DNA of 64,000 bases from Halolactibacillus sp051746745 (GCA_051746745.1 JBNJFJ010000001.1:22323-86322), one strand, 5' to 3'. Positions 8,011 through 17,467 are shown, counted from the stretch's first letter. The notes: generated by a model from the sequence alone, not told the origin. A program made the numbers and translations.

Positions 8011-9948
8011 ATGTCGAATGAAACCGACAAGAAAAAGGCATCAAAAAAACTGTCTAAAGAAGAACTAAAACAAAAGCGCACTGAAGAAAAACAGCGTTTA
8101 AAAAAGGAGCAAGAAGAACGGAATCGTAGATTGGAATCCGAACGTGAACTCGCCATTAAGTTGCGCAAAGCAGAAGTATCCGCAAGAAAAGAAGCGATTA
8201 AAAATCGCGAACCATTTAAAGGTTTGCAAATCAATCCTACTGTTTCATTATTTGATGAAGCAGGTAAAGAAAAAGTTGGCGAAAGAAACTGGGTACGCTT
8301 TGGGTTCGATATTCACCCACAAGTCACCATTGCCTCATCTTTAATTTTAATCTTATTCATTACCTTAACACTCATGTTTCCAACAGAAGCACAAGATTTA
8401 TTCGATAGTATTCTAACCATCATTACGAAAAATACCGGTTGGTTTATGATTTTCTCTGCGAATATCTTTATTATCGCCGCCTTATTCTTTGCCTTTAGTC
8501 GTTACGGCAAGATTATTATCGGCGGACAAGAAGCGAAACCTGAATTTACCCGCTTCGCTTGGTATGCCATGCTTTTAAGCGCAGGTATGGGGATTGGTCT
8601 CTTGTTCTGGTCAGTCGCTGAACCGATTTTGCACTTAGGTTCACCATCACCGATGTTTGATGCGATTGAACCTAATTCACCTGCTGCCGCACAAGCAGCG
8701 ATGGCCTCAACGTTCTTCCACTGGGGGATTCATCCGTGGGCGATTTATGCCATTGTTGGATTAGGACTTGCTTTTTTTAGTTACAACAAAGGCTTACCCC
8801 TTACGATCCGTTCATTATTTTACCCGTTAATCGGTAATAAGATTTACGGTTTATGGGGGAATATTATTGACGTTTTATCTGTTCTCGCGACTTTAATGGG
8901 ACTAGCGACATCTTTAGGTCTAGGTGTATCGCAAGTGAACGCCGGCTTAAATCATTTATTTGGGATAGGAATTAGTACGACAACACAAGTCATTCTGATT
9001 GCTGTTATTACTGGTTTTGCCACAATCTCTGTTGTTATGGGCTTAGACGGTGGTGTCAAGCGGTTGAGTGAGATCAATATGATTCTTGCAGGTATATTTT
9101 TAATTTTCGTGCTCATTGCCGGTCCTACGGTTTATGTATTAAGTGGATTCACTCAAAACATTGGGTATTACATAGCGAATTTCATGGAAATGAGTCTATG
9201 GGCTGAAACCTTTAGATCAACCAATTGGCAAGGGGGTTGGACCGTATTCTACTGGGCATGGTGGATTTCTTGGTCACCATTTGTCGGCATGTTTATCGCG
9301 CGTATCTCTAAAGGACGTTCTGTTAAAGAGTTCATTATTGGTGTCATTGTTATACCAACCGTCATTTCATTTTTATGGATGAGTGTCTTTGGTGGTACCG
9401 CCATTTTCCAACAACTAAATGGTGTCAGTGATTTAACGAGCATTATTAAAGTGGATGAATCATTAGCACTCTTCTCTATGCTAGATAACTTGCCAATCTC
9501 TGGTGTCTTATCTATTGTCGGCATTATTTTAGTCACAGTGTTTTTTGTAACCTCGTCTGATTCTGGATCACTCGTCGTCGATCACTTAACTTCAGGTGGT
9601 AAGATGGATTCTCCTGTCCCCCAACGAATTTTTTGGGCAGTGATGGAGGGTGTTGTTGCGGCTACACTTCTTATTGGTGGTGGCTTAACGGCCTTACAAA
9701 CAGCTTCCATTATTACAGGTCTACCCTTTACTATCATCCTGTTAGTGATGATTTATTCACTCTATCTCGGTCTTAGACAGGAGTTCTTAATCGAACGAGC
9801 TGTTGATCAGAAATTACAACAAGTAACCGATGATCACATCATATCAGAAGTGATTCAATCACGTGTGCATGATGAGGCACTGGTTGACGCTGTCACTGAA
9901 ATTTTAGCTGAAGACAAACAAGAAGAACCTCCGTCAACGAATAAATAG
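8011..9948 (+). CDS. BCCT-family osmolyte transporter with long charged N-terminal tail
   Basis: Twelve-helix secondary transporter of the betaine/choline/carnitine family, normally a Na+-coupled importer of glycine betaine or related compatible solutes. The signature WWISWSPFVGMFIARIS is present, and its Trp residues form the substrate box in BetP. The first membrane segment starts near residue 105. The preceding tail is very rich in Lys, Glu and Arg and likely forms a charged helix or coiled coil. The C-terminal tail (about 55 residues) is acidic. I start at ATG 8011 (GAAAGGTG upstream) rather than GTG 7999, which overlaps that site. Length is 645 residues, longer than OpuD or BetL. Substrate is not decidable here. 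Confidence 0.9.
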   Translation: MSNETDKKKASKKLSKEELKQKRTEEKQRLKKEQEERNRRLESERELAIKLRKAEVSARKEAIKNREPFKGLQINPTVSLFDEAGKEKVGERNWVRFGFDIHPQVTIASSLILILFITLTLMFPTEAQDLFDSILTIITKNTGWFMIFSANIFIIAALFFAFSRYGKIIIGGQEAKPEFTRFAWYAMLLSAGMGIGLLFWSVAEPILHLGSPSPMFDAIEPNSPAAAQAAMASTFFHWGIHPWAIYAIVGLGLAFFSYNKGLPLTIRSLFYPLIGNKIYGLWGNIIDVLSVLATLMGLATSLGLGVSQVNAGLNHLFGIGISTTTQVILIAVITGFATISVVMGLDGGVKRLSEINMILAGIFLIFVLIAGPTVYVLSGFTQNIGYYIANFMEMSLWAETFRSTNWQGGWTVFYWAWWISWSPFVGMFIARISKGRSVKEFIIGVIVIPTVISFLWMSVFGGTAIFQQLNGVSDLTSIIKVDESLALFSMLDNLPISGVLSIVGIILVTVFFVTSSDSGSLVVDHLTSGGKMDSPVPQRIFWAVMEGVVAATLLIGGGLTALQTASIITGLPFTIILLVMIYSLYLGLRQEFLIERAVDQKLQQVTDDHIISEVIQSRVHDEALVDAVTEILAEDKQEEPPSTNK

Positions 9949-9987
9949 TGACCAACACGTCTTAGCTTTAAAATTCCATATGTTATA

Positions 9988-10031
9988 TAAAAAGCACCTA
10001 AAGCCTTTTCCTTTGGCTTTAGGTGCTTTTG
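9988..10031. terminator. Bidirectional terminator between BCCT and ABC genes
   Basis: AAAAGCACCTAAAGCC pairs with GGCTTTAGGTGCTTTT around TTTTCCTTT. The A- and T-runs on both sides serve the convergent genes. Confidence 0.9.
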
Positions 10032-10035
10032 TTTG

Positions 10036-11865
10036 TTAGAGTTCATCTAACATTTCAAATTGAGACTTCACGAGGTGATAATACTCCCCTTCACGTTCGA
10101 TCAATTGATTGTGATTACCTTGTTCTAAAATCTTGCCGTGTTCAAGCACGATAATATTATCCGCTTCACGAATTGTCGATAGTCTGTGGGCAATCATAAT
10201 CGCTGTCCGTCCTTTTAATAATTTCCTAAGTGCTTCTTGAATCTTCATTTCTGCTTCAGTATCAATACTGGCAGTCGCTTCATCCAAGATTAAAATCTTT
10301 GGATTGGCTAACAAGGCGCGGGCGAATGAGAGTAATTGACGTTCACCCGCTGATAATATATTACCGCGCTCCTCCACTTCTGTCTCATACCCATTAGCAA
10401 GTCGCATGATAAATTCATGTGCGCCGACAATTTTGGCAGAGTCCATGACTTCTTCATCCGTTGCTTCTGGACGACCGAAGCGAATATTCTCCATAATCGA
10501 GCCTGAGAAAATAAAGGTATCTTGCAAGACAACACTGATATGTGAACGTAAACTTTGAACTTTCATATCCCGTAAGTCATGACCATCAATCATCACACGT
10601 CCATTCGTTGGATCATAAAAGCGACTAATCAGGTTCGCAATCGTTGATTTACCTGAACCCGTATGACCTACTAACGCGACGGTTGTGCCTGGTTTAATAT
10701 CAAGCGATATGTCATGTAAAGCGATACGTTCATCATCGTAAGAAAAACGCACATGATCAAAAGTAATATGGCCGGTCATTTCATTAAATGGCTGGGCATC
10801 AATTTTTTCATCTACATTCGGTTGTTCATCGAGAAATTCAAAAATACGCTCAGATGATGCCATCGCTACTAAAAGTTGATTATAAATCTGACCTAACCGA
10901 GAAATCGGTTCCCAAAACATGCCGAGATAAAAGGCAAAGGATACAAAAATCCCAACGGAAATCGTTTCGTTAATAATCAAATGCGAACCGTAGGCGATTA
11001 AAATAACCGTACCAACCGCATTACTCATCTCGACAAACGGGCCAAAATAGGCACTTTTTTTCATTGCCAGACGCTCTTTTTCAAAGTTGTTCGCGTTCAC
11101 ACCATTAAAGTATTGCGTATTCTCTTCTTCTTGAATAAAGGACTGGGTAATACGAATACCTTGAATACTTTCATTTAAGTGTGAATTAAGACGTGATTTT
11201 TGTAGTCGAACATCTTGCCAACTACGTCTGATATTACGTCGTAGTTTCGTTGAAATGTAAAACATAATCGGTAAAATAACAAGTACCGCTAAGGCGAGTT
11301 GTGGACTTAAAAAGAATAAGATCGCCACAATCCCGACAAGCATCATCACATCCATTAATAAATTAATAATACCGTTTGTGAATAGTTCTTGAAGTGAATT
11401 CACATCATTTAAAATTCGCACAAGAATTGAACCGGCTGAACGGTTATCAAAAAAATTATGAGATAAGCGCTGAACGTGTGAAAACAATTCTTTTCTTAAA
11501 TCATAAATCGTTTTTTGACCAAGTGTGTTGACAATTTTAATCCGGTAACGGTTGGCGATATAGTTCGCTAAGTATAAAACAGCAATCCCAATAATCAAAT
11601 ATGTCAACAATGTTGTATTACGATCCGCAATCGCTCTATCCACGACATAGTCACCAATCAAGATAGGCACAGTTAATCTTACAACCATATTCACAAGCAT
11701 CGCTGCCATCGCCATCGGCACGAGTGTTTTCATGTAAGGTTTTAAATAATTTAATAACCGGGCCATCTGTTGCCAGTTAAATGGTTTTTCAACCGCTGAT
11801 TCTTGCGGATAAAAAAAGCGTTTATTATAAGCACTGTCTGCTGAAATCTTCTTTGTTTTCGCCAT
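10036..11865 (-). CDS. bmrD: Heterodimeric ABC multidrug exporter subunit, BmrD-like
   Basis: Half-transporter of 609 residues with an N-terminal six-helix exporter domain (about 35-330) and a C-terminal ATPase domain. Walker A GHTGSGKST and Walker B LILDEAT keep the catalytic Glu, but the signature motif is degenerate (LSAGERQ instead of LSGGQ). With the upstream gene it forms a BmrC/BmrD-type heterodimer with one consensus and one degenerate ATP site. The start is ATG 11865, with AAAGGAG upstream; GTG 11871 is too close to it. The two genes are 20 bases apart and co-transcribed on the minus strand. Substrates cannot be deduced. Confidence 0.85.
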   Translation of the reverse strand: MAKTKKISADSAYNKRFFYPQESAVEKPFNWQQMARLLNYLKPYMKTLVPMAMAAMLVNMVVRLTVPILIGDYVVDRAIADRNTTLLTYLIIGIAVLYLANYIANRYRIKIVNTLGQKTIYDLRKELFSHVQRLSHNFFDNRSAGSILVRILNDVNSLQELFTNGIINLLMDVMMLVGIVAILFFLSPQLALAVLVILPIMFYISTKLRRNIRRSWQDVRLQKSRLNSHLNESIQGIRITQSFIQEEENTQYFNGVNANNFEKERLAMKKSAYFGPFVEMSNAVGTVILIAYGSHLIINETISVGIFVSFAFYLGMFWEPISRLGQIYNQLLVAMASSERIFEFLDEQPNVDEKIDAQPFNEMTGHITFDHVRFSYDDERIALHDISLDIKPGTTVALVGHTGSGKSTIANLISRFYDPTNGRVMIDGHDLRDMKVQSLRSHISVVLQDTFIFSGSIMENIRFGRPEATDEEVMDSAKIVGAHEFIMRLANGYETEVEERGNILSAGERQLLSFARALLANPKILILDEATASIDTEAEMKIQEALRKLLKGRTAIMIAHRLSTIREADNIIVLEHGKILEQGNHNQLIEREGEYYHLVKSQFEMLDEL

Positions 11866-11885
11866 AATCACTCACTCCTTTCCCT

Positions 11886-13634
11886 CTATAGTTCACCCAT
11901 GATTTGTTTTTTATCTTGATATTGAATATCATAGATGCGTTGATATGGGCCACCATTATTTAATAAATCGTCATGGACACCACGTTCAACAATTTTACCG
12001 TCCTCAAGTACAAGAATCTCATCTGCATGTTTTAACGATGAAATACGATGGGCAATAATAAAGGTCGTTCGGTCCGCCATGACTTCTTTTAGCGCGCGCT
12101 GAATTTGAAACTCTGTTTCCATATCAACGGCTGAAGTCGCATCATCTAAGACGAGAATACTCGGGTTAATCAGCAAGGCTCGCGCAATTGAAATACGCTG
12201 GCGTTGTCCACCACTTAAGCCCATCCCGCGTTCACCAAGCATCGTATCATATCCTTTTGGCATCTCCATAATAAATTCATGCGCCTGAGCACGTTTAGCC
12301 GCTGCCACAATGTCATCCATTGAAACATCTGGATTACCATACGCAATATTTTCTTTGATCGTTGTTGAAAATAAGAACGGCTCTTGTAAAACAAAGCCAA
12401 TATGGCGTCTTAACGCTTTTAAATCATAATCCGCGACATCTTTTCCATCAATATAGACATGGCCTTCAACGGGTTCATAAAAGCGAGTCATTAACTGGGT
12501 AATACTTGATTTCCCCGCCCCTGTTGAACCAATTAAACCAATCACTTTACCTTGCGGAACATGGAATGAGATATCTTTAAGCGCCGCATCATCATCCTCG
12601 GTATATTTAAGTGTCACATGATCAAACACAACATCTCCATTAATGTGAGCATCTTGTAAAGCTGTTTCTTTTGATGTGATCGATTCCTCCGCTTCTAAAA
12701 TATCTAGTAAACGCTCACCAGCCGCTTTTGCCTGCGAGAATTGGTTTACAATAAAACCAAGGTGCATGAGTGGACCAATGATATAGTTAACTAAACTAAA
12801 GAAGGCCACCAATTCACCGAGTGAAAGTTGTTCGTTCATAACGAGCCAGCCACCAAAAATAAGTAACGAAATCATTGCTAAGTTCCCAATAAACTCCATA
12901 AACGGGAAATACTTTGCCCAAATCGAAGCCGTATTAATGTTGACTTCCTGATACTTTTTATTATCAGTTGTAAACCGGTCAATCTCAAAATCTTCTTTGG
13001 ATAATGATTTAATCGTATTCATACCACTGACATTCTCTTGAATCCGTGTATTCAAATTACCCAGCGACTTACGAATCGACCGAAAAGCCGGGTGAACTTC
13101 AGCATCAAATTTTCTCACAACAATAATAAGAAACGGCATCACCGCCATCGTCACAAGTGCAAGTGGCACCGAGTAGTAAAACATCACGGCTAAACTCGTG
13201 AGCATTAAAAAGACGACCCGTATCAATTCTTTAAATCCCGCTGCTAAGAAAAACTTAAATCCTTCAACATCCATCGTTAAGCGCGACATTAAGTCTCCTG
13301 TTCTTGCATTATCATAATAAGTAAACGATAAACGCTGTAATTTCCGGTACAGGGCATCACGTAAGTGATACACTGAGGTGACACCAAATAAGTCTCCTAA
13401 GTACTGTTGGGTAAAGTTCGCCATCCCCTTCACAATCATTAAGACAATAAACCCAATCGATAACACGGGGATTAAGTCATAATCTTCAGCTAAAATAACA
13501 TCATCAATTGTAATTTGTAGCACCATCGGATAAATAACAGTAATCGCTGTCACGATTAACACAAAAATAAGTGACAGTAAAAAATAGCGTTTATAAGGCC
13601 AATAAAAAGCTTTCAATTTTTTAAAAATATCCAT
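11886..13634 (-). CDS. bmrC: Heterodimeric ABC multidrug exporter subunit, BmrC-like
   Basis: First gene of the exporter pair, 582 residues, close in length to B. subtilis BmrC (YheI, 585). The six-helix domain occupies about 15-310. The ATPase domain has a normal Walker A (GSTGAGKSS) and a normal signature LSGGQRQ, but the Walker B reads LVLDDAT, with Asp in place of the catalytic Glu. That is the known asymmetry of BmrC-type subunits: its LSGGQ serves the BmrD ATP site, while its own site is impaired. The ribosome binding site is GAGGAGGG. No adjacent regulator or leader ORF was identified. Confidence 0.88.
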   Translation of the reverse strand: MDIFKKLKAFYWPYKRYFLLSLIFVLIVTAITVIYPMVLQITIDDVILAEDYDLIPVLSIGFIVLMIVKGMANFTQQYLGDLFGVTSVYHLRDALYRKLQRLSFTYYDNARTGDLMSRLTMDVEGFKFFLAAGFKELIRVVFLMLTSLAVMFYYSVPLALVTMAVMPFLIIVVRKFDAEVHPAFRSIRKSLGNLNTRIQENVSGMNTIKSLSKEDFEIDRFTTDNKKYQEVNINTASIWAKYFPFMEFIGNLAMISLLIFGGWLVMNEQLSLGELVAFFSLVNYIIGPLMHLGFIVNQFSQAKAAGERLLDILEAEESITSKETALQDAHINGDVVFDHVTLKYTEDDDAALKDISFHVPQGKVIGLIGSTGAGKSSITQLMTRFYEPVEGHVYIDGKDVADYDLKALRRHIGFVLQEPFLFSTTIKENIAYGNPDVSMDDIVAAAKRAQAHEFIMEMPKGYDTMLGERGMGLSGGQRQRISIARALLINPSILVLDDATSAVDMETEFQIQRALKEVMADRTTFIIAHRISSLKHADEILVLEDGKIVERGVHDDLLNNGGPYQRIYDIQYQDKKQIMGEL

Positions 13635-13863
13635 AGGAATACCCTCCTCTTCTCTTTGTCTTTTACTAATATATCGGGTATCGAAATAAATTACTAGTAG
13701 TTTGCATTACTTTTTGTAAAAATCTAAAAAATCAGTCATAGGAATCAGACATTATTTTTCATTCATTAGACACACTGGGTGCGTGTTTTTCCTTTTACTA
13801 TGTTTATCATCAAATTATTTCGGGTAAATAATTCAAGGAATCTTTAAGAAAAGGGGCACATTT

Positions 13864-14688
13864 ATGTCAGTTGATTTTGAAGCTATGTTAGAAGTTGCAC
13901 TAGGGATTGGGCTTAAGCTCATCCTCTTAATGATTGCGTATGCCATCATTAATCCTATTGGAAGGAAAATTATTTCAAAGATCCTTCACTCGTCTACCAA
14001 CAAACAAAAAATATCAGAATCACGGGTCTTGACCCTTGAGAAATTATTAATCAATATTTATTCTTACCTATTGATTTTTATTTTCATTACGATGGTTTTC
14101 GGTGTGTTTGAATTAGAAATCGGCCCACTGATTGCCAGTGCTGGTGTCGTTGGTTTAGCTATCGGTTTTGGTGCTCAAGGGTTAGTAAGTGATGTGGTGA
14201 CAGGTTTCTTCATTCTACTCGAGAAACAAATTGAAGTCGGTGAATATGTCACAACAGCTGGTTATGACGGGATTGTTGAAGAACTTGGTTTACGGACAAC
14301 GCAGATCAGAAGTTTTGACGGTACCCTGAACTTTATACCAAACCGTCACCTAGAAGGCATAAGTAACCACTCACGTGGTACGATGCGTGCGCTTGTTGAT
14401 ATTGGGATCAGTTATAGTGATAACATTGATCATGCGATGCACGTCCTTCAAAACGTTTGTGATACATTTACGACGGATGAGCGTTTCGTTGATGGTCCAC
14501 AAGTTATCGGGGTTCAAGCATTAGGGAGCTCAGACGTTGTTTTACGCGTGATAGGTCAAACACAAAACATGGAACAATGGCAATGTGAGCGCGATATGCG
14601 TAAAGCGATTAAAGAGGCCTTTGATCAAAACGGGATTGAAATTCCATTTCCCCAACAAGTCACACATATCGTAAAAGACGAGGCTTAA
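13864..14688 (+). CDS. Small-conductance mechanosensitive channel (MscS family, YkuT-like)
   Basis: Pressure-relief channel that opens under hypo-osmotic shock. The 274 residues include three N-terminal membrane helices, the last being the pore helix rich in Gly and Ala (GLAIGFGAQGLVSDVVTGFF). A beta domain and a C-terminal alpha/beta domain end at about 270. Length fits YkuT of B. subtilis, whose locus also holds dapH and dapL homologues, as here. The ribosome binding site is AAAAGGGGC. A terminator follows at 14775-14803. Confidence 0.9.
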   Translation: MSVDFEAMLEVALGIGLKLILLMIAYAIINPIGRKIISKILHSSTNKQKISESRVLTLEKLLINIYSYLLIFIFITMVFGVFELEIGPLIASAGVVGLAIGFGAQGLVSDVVTGFFILLEKQIEVGEYVTTAGYDGIVEELGLRTTQIRSFDGTLNFIPNRHLEGISNHSRGTMRALVDIGISYSDNIDHAMHVLQNVCDTFTTDERFVDGPQVIGVQALGSSDVVLRVIGQTQNMEQWQCERDMRKAIKEAFDQNGIEIPFPQQVTHIVKDEA

Positions 14689-14774
14689 GCGGGTTATACG
14701 AAAAAAAACATAAGTGAAATTATACAAAATACAGACACGTTCGATAAGCTGATTTATTTTGTTTCTAAAACCAT

Positions 14775-14803
14775 TAAAAGGATGAGCAACGGCTCATCCT
14801 TTT
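14775..14803. terminator. Terminator between mscS and dapL
   Basis: AAAAGGATGAGC, loop AACG, GCTCATCCTTTT. Symmetric A/T runs suit the convergent genes on both sides. Confidence 0.85.
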
Positions 14804-14828
14804 CGTTTGGCTAAATCACGAGTTAATC

Positions 14829-15968
14829 TCATTCATCTGTACTTCGTTTGGAATTTGTTGTAATTAAATCAAGCAATGTGCTGTGAACAACATCAACACC
14901 TACATGCAAAGCTTTTTCATCTGGATTCAGTTTCGCATGATGAAGCCCAAATTCAGAATCAACGCCTAACCAAAACATAAACCCAGGTAACTCTTTCAGG
15001 AAATAACCAAAGTCTTCTCCAGTCATCGCTTCTTGTGCTTCTAAGTATATGTAACCACTCGATTGAACGGTTTGTTTAAACGCATTAACAAAATCTTCAT
15101 CGTTATACACACCATAATAATTTGAACCATAATCAATCTCAATCTCACAATGGTGACTGATTTCAAATGCACGGGCAAATGCTTCGATTTCTGTTTTTAT
15201 CGTTTGAATAGTCTTTGGATCGGTTGTTCGAATTGTCCCTTCTAATCGTGCTGTCTCTGCGATAATATTTTGCACAGTTCCGGCGGTCATTTTCCCAATC
15301 GTTAGCACGGCTCCTTCAATAGGATTCGTACGTCGTGACACGATTTGTTGAACATTAACAAGAAAAGTACTAGCGGCTACTGCCATGTCATGTGTGAGAT
15401 GCGGGTAGGCCGCATGCCCGCCTTTACCTTTAAAGTCAATAAACAGTTCACTCGTATTGGCAAACAACAGACCAGGTTTCGTTGAAACGGTCCCGACCGG
15501 TAATTCTGGCGCAATATGCAAACTGAAAATCTCATCTACTTTAAGTGCCTTAAATTCCGGTGTATTTAAAATCGGTTCCGCCCCGCCTGGCCCTTCTTCT
15601 GCTGGCTGAAAAATAAACACCACGTTATCTCGGACAGGCTCTGCCATAATTTTTTCTAATACCCCTAAGGCAATTGTCATATGAAAATCATGACCACATG
15701 CATGCATGTATCCTTCGTGCGTAGAGTGGTATGCTAAACCTGTCTGTTCATCAATCGGCAAACCATCCATATCGGCCCGATAAGCCACCGTTTTTTGTGG
15801 ATCCGTGCCTGTAACTTTCACAAATAGACCCGTCTGCCACCTTATAATTTCTACTCGGTCTGTTTTCATCGCTTCAATCTGATCAAGCAAAAATTGTTGT
15901 GTTTTTACTTCCTTAAATCCTTGTTCTGGGATTTGGTGCAGTGCTTGTCGAACGTTATGTAAATCCAC
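14829..15968 (-). CDS. dapL: N-acetyl-L,L-diaminopimelate deacetylase
   Basis: M20-family metallohydrolase (YkuR type; also named dapL in Bacillus databases) that removes acetate from N-acetyl-LL-diaminopimelate in the acetylase branch of lysine and peptidoglycan precursor synthesis. Motifs include the metal-binding HACGHDFH, PAEEGPGGAEP with the catalytic Glu pair, and TGEDFGYF near the C-terminus. Length 379. The GTG start has TAGGAGGAAAG upstream. It lies downstream of dapH on the same strand, but a terminator-like hairpin stands between them. Specific assignment over other M20 amidohydrolases rests on the dapH neighbourhood. Confidence 0.9.
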   Translation of the reverse strand: MDLHNVRQALHQIPEQGFKEVKTQQFLLDQIEAMKTDRVEIIRWQTGLFVKVTGTDPQKTVAYRADMDGLPIDEQTGLAYHSTHEGYMHACGHDFHMTIALGVLEKIMAEPVRDNVVFIFQPAEEGPGGAEPILNTPEFKALKVDEIFSLHIAPELPVGTVSTKPGLLFANTSELFIDFKGKGGHAAYPHLTHDMAVAASTFLVNVQQIVSRRTNPIEGAVLTIGKMTAGTVQNIIAETARLEGTIRTTDPKTIQTIKTEIEAFARAFEISHHCEIEIDYGSNYYGVYNDEDFVNAFKQTVQSSGYIYLEAQEAMTGEDFGYFLKELPGFMFWLGVDSEFGLHHAKLNPDEKALHVGVDVVHSTLLDLITTNSKRSTDE

Positions 15969-16036
15969 AATTCTTTCCTCCTATCAATCACTTTAATGGT
16001 TTATTCACGCTTAAATTTGTTTACGATATGTAACGG

Positions 16037-16065
16037 AAAAAAGCAGGAGTTGCCTCCTGCTTTTT
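16037..16065 (-). terminator. Hairpin with T-run between dapH and dapL
   Basis: AAAAGCAGGAG, loop, CTCCTGCTTTTTT on the minus strand. It looks like an intrinsic terminator inside the dapH-dapL gene pair, so dapL may depend on read-through or on its own promoter. Confidence 0.75.
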
Positions 16066-16086
16066 ATCTCCATCATCATTTAACTA

Positions 16087-16806
16087 TTAGTCATTTAATT
16101 TACGCAAGGCTTGCATAATTTCTGTTTTCACTTTTGTTTTATCATCAATTTCTTTTAAGACACGTGCTGGTGTACCACCGACAACGGTATTGGCCGGTAC
16201 GTCTTTTGTAACAATGGCACCCGCAGCAACAACAGCGCCTTCACCAATTCTGACACCCTCTAGTACAACCGCATTCGCACCAATGACGACACCGTCTTCA
16301 ACAACAACAGGCTCTGCTGATGGTGGCTCAATGACACCAGCTAAAACAGCACCTGCCCCAACGTGACAATTCTTACCGACCGTTGCACGACCACCAAGTG
16401 TTGCGTTCATATCAATCATTGTACCTTCGCCAATGACGGAACCGATGTTAATGACAGCGCCCATCATAATAACCGCTCCGTCACCAATCTCAACTTGGTC
16501 ACGAATAATTGCGCCTGGTTCAATCCGGGCATTAAATTTTTTGAAATCAACCATTGGAATCGCTGAATGACGTCGATCGTTCTCTACAACGTAATCACTG
16601 ATTTTGTCTTCATTTGCCTCTAAGTCCTGCTTCACTATATCCCATTCCCCGAACAAAACACCTGTTTTAGATTCAACAAAAGCCTGTACCCCTTCAGAAA
16701 ATGCGACTGTATCTAATGCATCACCTTTAACATAAACCTTCACTGGTGTTGCTTTTTTACTTTCGGAAATAAAGCGAATAATTTCTTCTGCATTCATTTT
16801 GTTCAT
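16087..16806 (-). CDS. dapH: Tetrahydrodipicolinate N-acetyltransferase
   Basis: Acetyl-CoA-dependent enzyme that commits tetrahydrodipicolinate to the acetylated diaminopimelate pathway. The N-terminal domain (about 1-85) is family specific, with TPVKVYVKG; the rest is a left-handed beta helix of hexapeptide repeats (DGVVIGANAVVLEGVRIGE and similar). Length 239, standard for DapH. The ATG at 16806 follows GGGGGAG; a second ATG three codons later is possible. It pairs with dapL downstream and with the patA-like aminotransferase at 18084, covering three acetylase-branch steps. Confidence 0.95.
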   Translation of the reverse strand: MNKMNAEEIIRFISESKKATPVKVYVKGDALDTVAFSEGVQAFVESKTGVLFGEWDIVKQDLEANEDKISDYVVENDRRHSAIPMVDFKKFNARIEPGAIIRDQVEIGDGAVIMMGAVINIGSVIGEGTMIDMNATLGGRATVGKNCHVGAGAVLAGVIEPPSAEPVVVEDGVVIGANAVVLEGVRIGEGAVVAAGAIVTKDVPANTVVGGTPARVLKEIDDKTKVKTEIMQALRKLND

Positions 16807-16883
16807 AATTTCTCCCCCTCTAGTTTCACTAGTGTTACTTTACCAAAAAACGATTTGGTTTGACAAGTCTATTTTTTGAAAAC

Positions 16884-17342
16884 TCACACATCTTTAAACA
16901 ATGCCTTGTTGACGTGGATGTATTTGTTCATTTCTTTTAGTACTGCACGTCTTGTTAGGATACCATCAAAGTCGCCTTGTTTATTCACAACCGCAATATA
17001 AGGATGATCAATCAAATATTTTAAACAACGCAAGAAATGTTCCGACGGCAAGACCATTGGGATATTTGTATCCATTACTTCATTAACTGTTACGTCTGAT
17101 AATCGTTCCATTTCAAACCGTTCAATACCTAAAATCTCATTTAATATGACATTTTTACTAATAATGCCGTGAAATTGATAATGCATATCTAACACTGGCA
17201 CAGATGAATAACCGGATTTCACTAAAATAAGTAACGCATGTTCCAGTGGGTTATTAATTTGAACATGGGCGACCTTTTCTGATGATACCATCAATGATTC
17301 TGCTGTTAATTGTAATAATGGTAAAGCTTTAACTAAGCTCAC
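16884..17342 (-). CDS. cbpB: CBS-domain protein CbpB (YkuL), c-di-AMP binding
   Basis: Protein of 152 residues made of two CBS motifs (about 12-70 and 80-140). Homologues (YkuL of B. subtilis, CbpB of Listeria) bind c-di-AMP, and apo-CbpB activates the stringent factor Rel. The first CBS repeat holds SGYSSVPVLD, the second DGILTRRAVLKEMNKY, as in that family. The GTG start has AAAGGAG nine bases upstream. Its neighbours (dapH, ykyB) are the same kinds of gene as in the B. subtilis yku region. A DNA palindrome lies upstream at 17450-17467. Confidence 0.85.
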   Translation of the reverse strand: MSLVKALPLLQLTAESLMVSSEKVAHVQINNPLEHALLILVKSGYSSVPVLDMHYQFHGIISKNVILNEILGIERFEMERLSDVTVNEVMDTNIPMVLPSEHFLRCLKYLIDHPYIAVVNKQGDFDGILTRRAVLKEMNKYIHVNKALFKDV

Positions 17343-17449
17343 AGCTTACAACTCCTTTAACTCACTAATCACTCACATCTTTTAGTGTATCATAATCACG
17401 CGAAAATAAGAAACAAAGTCATCTAGGATTTTCACCGAATTTTAGACAA

Positions 17450-17467
17450 AATTCTTCTAGAAGAATT
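17450..17467. promoter_or_regulatory. Perfect 18-bp palindrome over a promoter -35 element
   Basis: AATTCTTCTAGAAGAATT is fully self-complementary. Its last two bases start TTGACA (17466-17471), a consensus -35 box directed at ykyB. The divergent position between cbpB and ykyB suggests an operator for an unknown regulator. It does not match LexA, Fur, PerR, CodY or cre consensus sites. Confidence 0.55.
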
